Below, piece after piece: positions 23,258-23,699 of a DNA stretch of 23,699 nucleotides. Each line of letters starts with the position of its first letter. Positions within the stretch are counted from its first letter, which is position 1. Under the pieces are notes generated by a model. It was given only the letters and a program-made list of their open reading frames with translations. It was not told the origin of the DNA and did not search any database. Source of the DNA: Acidobacteriota bacterium (GTDB lineage: Bacteria > Acidobacteriota > Terriglobia > Terriglobales > Acidobacteriaceae); the NCBI GenBank assembly GCA_028873155.1, contig JAGWML010000018.1, positions 1 through 23,699 on the forward strand, written 5' to 3'. The translations under genes and the position numbers were made by a program.

Positions 23258-23532
23258 TTACTCGTGCGCAGCCGCTTCGCCGGCCAACGGCGCCGCTCCA
23301 CCGGGACCGAGCGGCGCAAGACGGGCGTCTCGGCAAAGCGGCGCAGGTTCATCGGCGTGGGCTTGGGCAACAGCTTGCCGGGGAACTGCACCGGGCTGAG
23401 GATGGCCGGAAGCGCCAGCGTTTTGCGCTCCGCCTCGGCGTCCACGGCGCCTGCCGCCATATCGGTCCTGCGGCCATTGGGTTGATGGGTGGCCTGCCGC
23501 CAGATCTCTCGCAACTGCTCTCGCACGTTCAC
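23258..23532 (-). pseudogene. portal gene remnant with the middle deleted
   Basis: A GTG at 23532 with AAGGA 8 nt upstream opens a frame reading VREQLREIWRQATHQPN, then PGKLLPKPTPMNLRRFAETP, the typical approach to a phage portal core, followed by VLRR at about 23311. There the match stops. The frame then runs into the protease region with an arginine-rich, unlike sequence. In another frame, a tail reading GGAAPLAGEAAAHE ends in TAA at 23258-23260, which would suit a portal C-terminus. A full portal protein is usually 400-550 residues; only about 75 N-terminal ones remain. An assembly error is possible but would need to be large. Confidence 0.55.
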
Positions 23533-23560
23533 GCGCACCTTCCTTGTGGGAGAAACAACA

Positions 23561-23591
23561 ACGGCATGGCCTCGCGCGGAGACCATGCCGT
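23561..23591 (-). terminator. hairpin upstream of the portal remnant
   Basis: ACGGCATGG (23561-23569) pairs exactly with CCATGCCGT (23583-23591); an inner CTC/GAG pair shortens the loop. On the minus strand a T-rich stretch (TTGTTGTTTC) follows. This is an intrinsic-terminator shape just ahead of the portal start. The rest of 23592-23699 shows no gene I can support. Confidence 0.5.
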
Positions 23592-23699
23592 GTGTGTTTC
23601 GTGTTTGCTGCCTTGAAAAGGTTGCGGCCGCGGAGTCGGAATCGAGAGCCGCGGCCGAAGATGGAGGAGAGGAACCAGGCTCAACCGCACCTGATTTCT

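Noticed and set aside
22861..23586. One continuous 241-residue minus-strand frame spanning portal remnant and protease
   Set aside because: Only its first ~75 residues look like protein; the rest is a shadow of the protease frame, which has its own start and catalytic motifs.
1..23699. tRNA, rRNA, CRISPR array, integrase or attachment site
   Set aside because: I saw no cloverleaf, no regularly spaced direct repeats with unique spacers, and no recombinase motifs; the heptamer arrays have no spacers.

Overview
The window looks like a piece of an Acidobacteriota chromosome, most likely from the class Terriglobia. This is an inference from high GC, the gene families present (ASPIC/UnbV FG-GAP protein, multihaem cytochrome with TPRs, a propeller-type sensor kinase) and the style of the intergenic palindromes. 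It was not checked by any search.

Layout. (1) 1-2126, minus strand: a CitMHS-type carboxylate/H+ symporter followed by an AtuA/DUF1446-family gene that runs off the left edge. (2) 2383-7152, plus strand: three exported proteins in one tightly packed unit: an FG-GAP/ASPIC-UnbV beta-propeller protein, a five-CXXCH cytochrome with a TPR tail, and a small secreted protein. (3) 7175-11210, minus strand: a three-gene signalling operon (propeller histidine kinase, NarL-type response regulator, small secreted protein) whose genes overlap as GTGA and ATGA. (4) 11540-12322, plus strand: an enoyl-CoA hydratase. (5) 12323-13887: an accessory patch with two unrelated GIY-YIG nuclease genes. The first lies between long, near-identical inverted repeats that carry GCGNAGC mini-hairpins. 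The second is AT-rich and looks imported. A crotonase-like 3' tail fragment lies between them. (6) 13888-15270: a lipoprotein and a convergent AIM24/TIGR00266-like protein separated by a bidirectional terminator. (7) 15337-23699, minus strand: a phage head-tail module. In transcription order it holds a truncated portal gene, prohead protease, coiled-coil scaffold-like protein, major capsid protein, gp6-like connector, neck protein, tail terminator-like protein, tail tube-like protein, a large hub/tail-tip-like protein and a small XhlA-like membrane protein.

The phage module seems incomplete. The portal gene keeps only its start and possibly its last residues. No tape-measure gene lies between the tail tube and hub genes. 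No integrase, terminase or lysis enzyme is in view. Its gaps hold three kinds of repeat: heptanucleotide TAGCTNN arrays, a two-palindrome composite repeat placed just 3' of two stop codons, and terminator-like hairpins between head genes.

The most unusual signals are the inverted-repeat-bounded GIY-YIG unit, the heptamer arrays, the composite palindromes and the portal deletion. All functions come from reading the translated sequence and from family knowledge.
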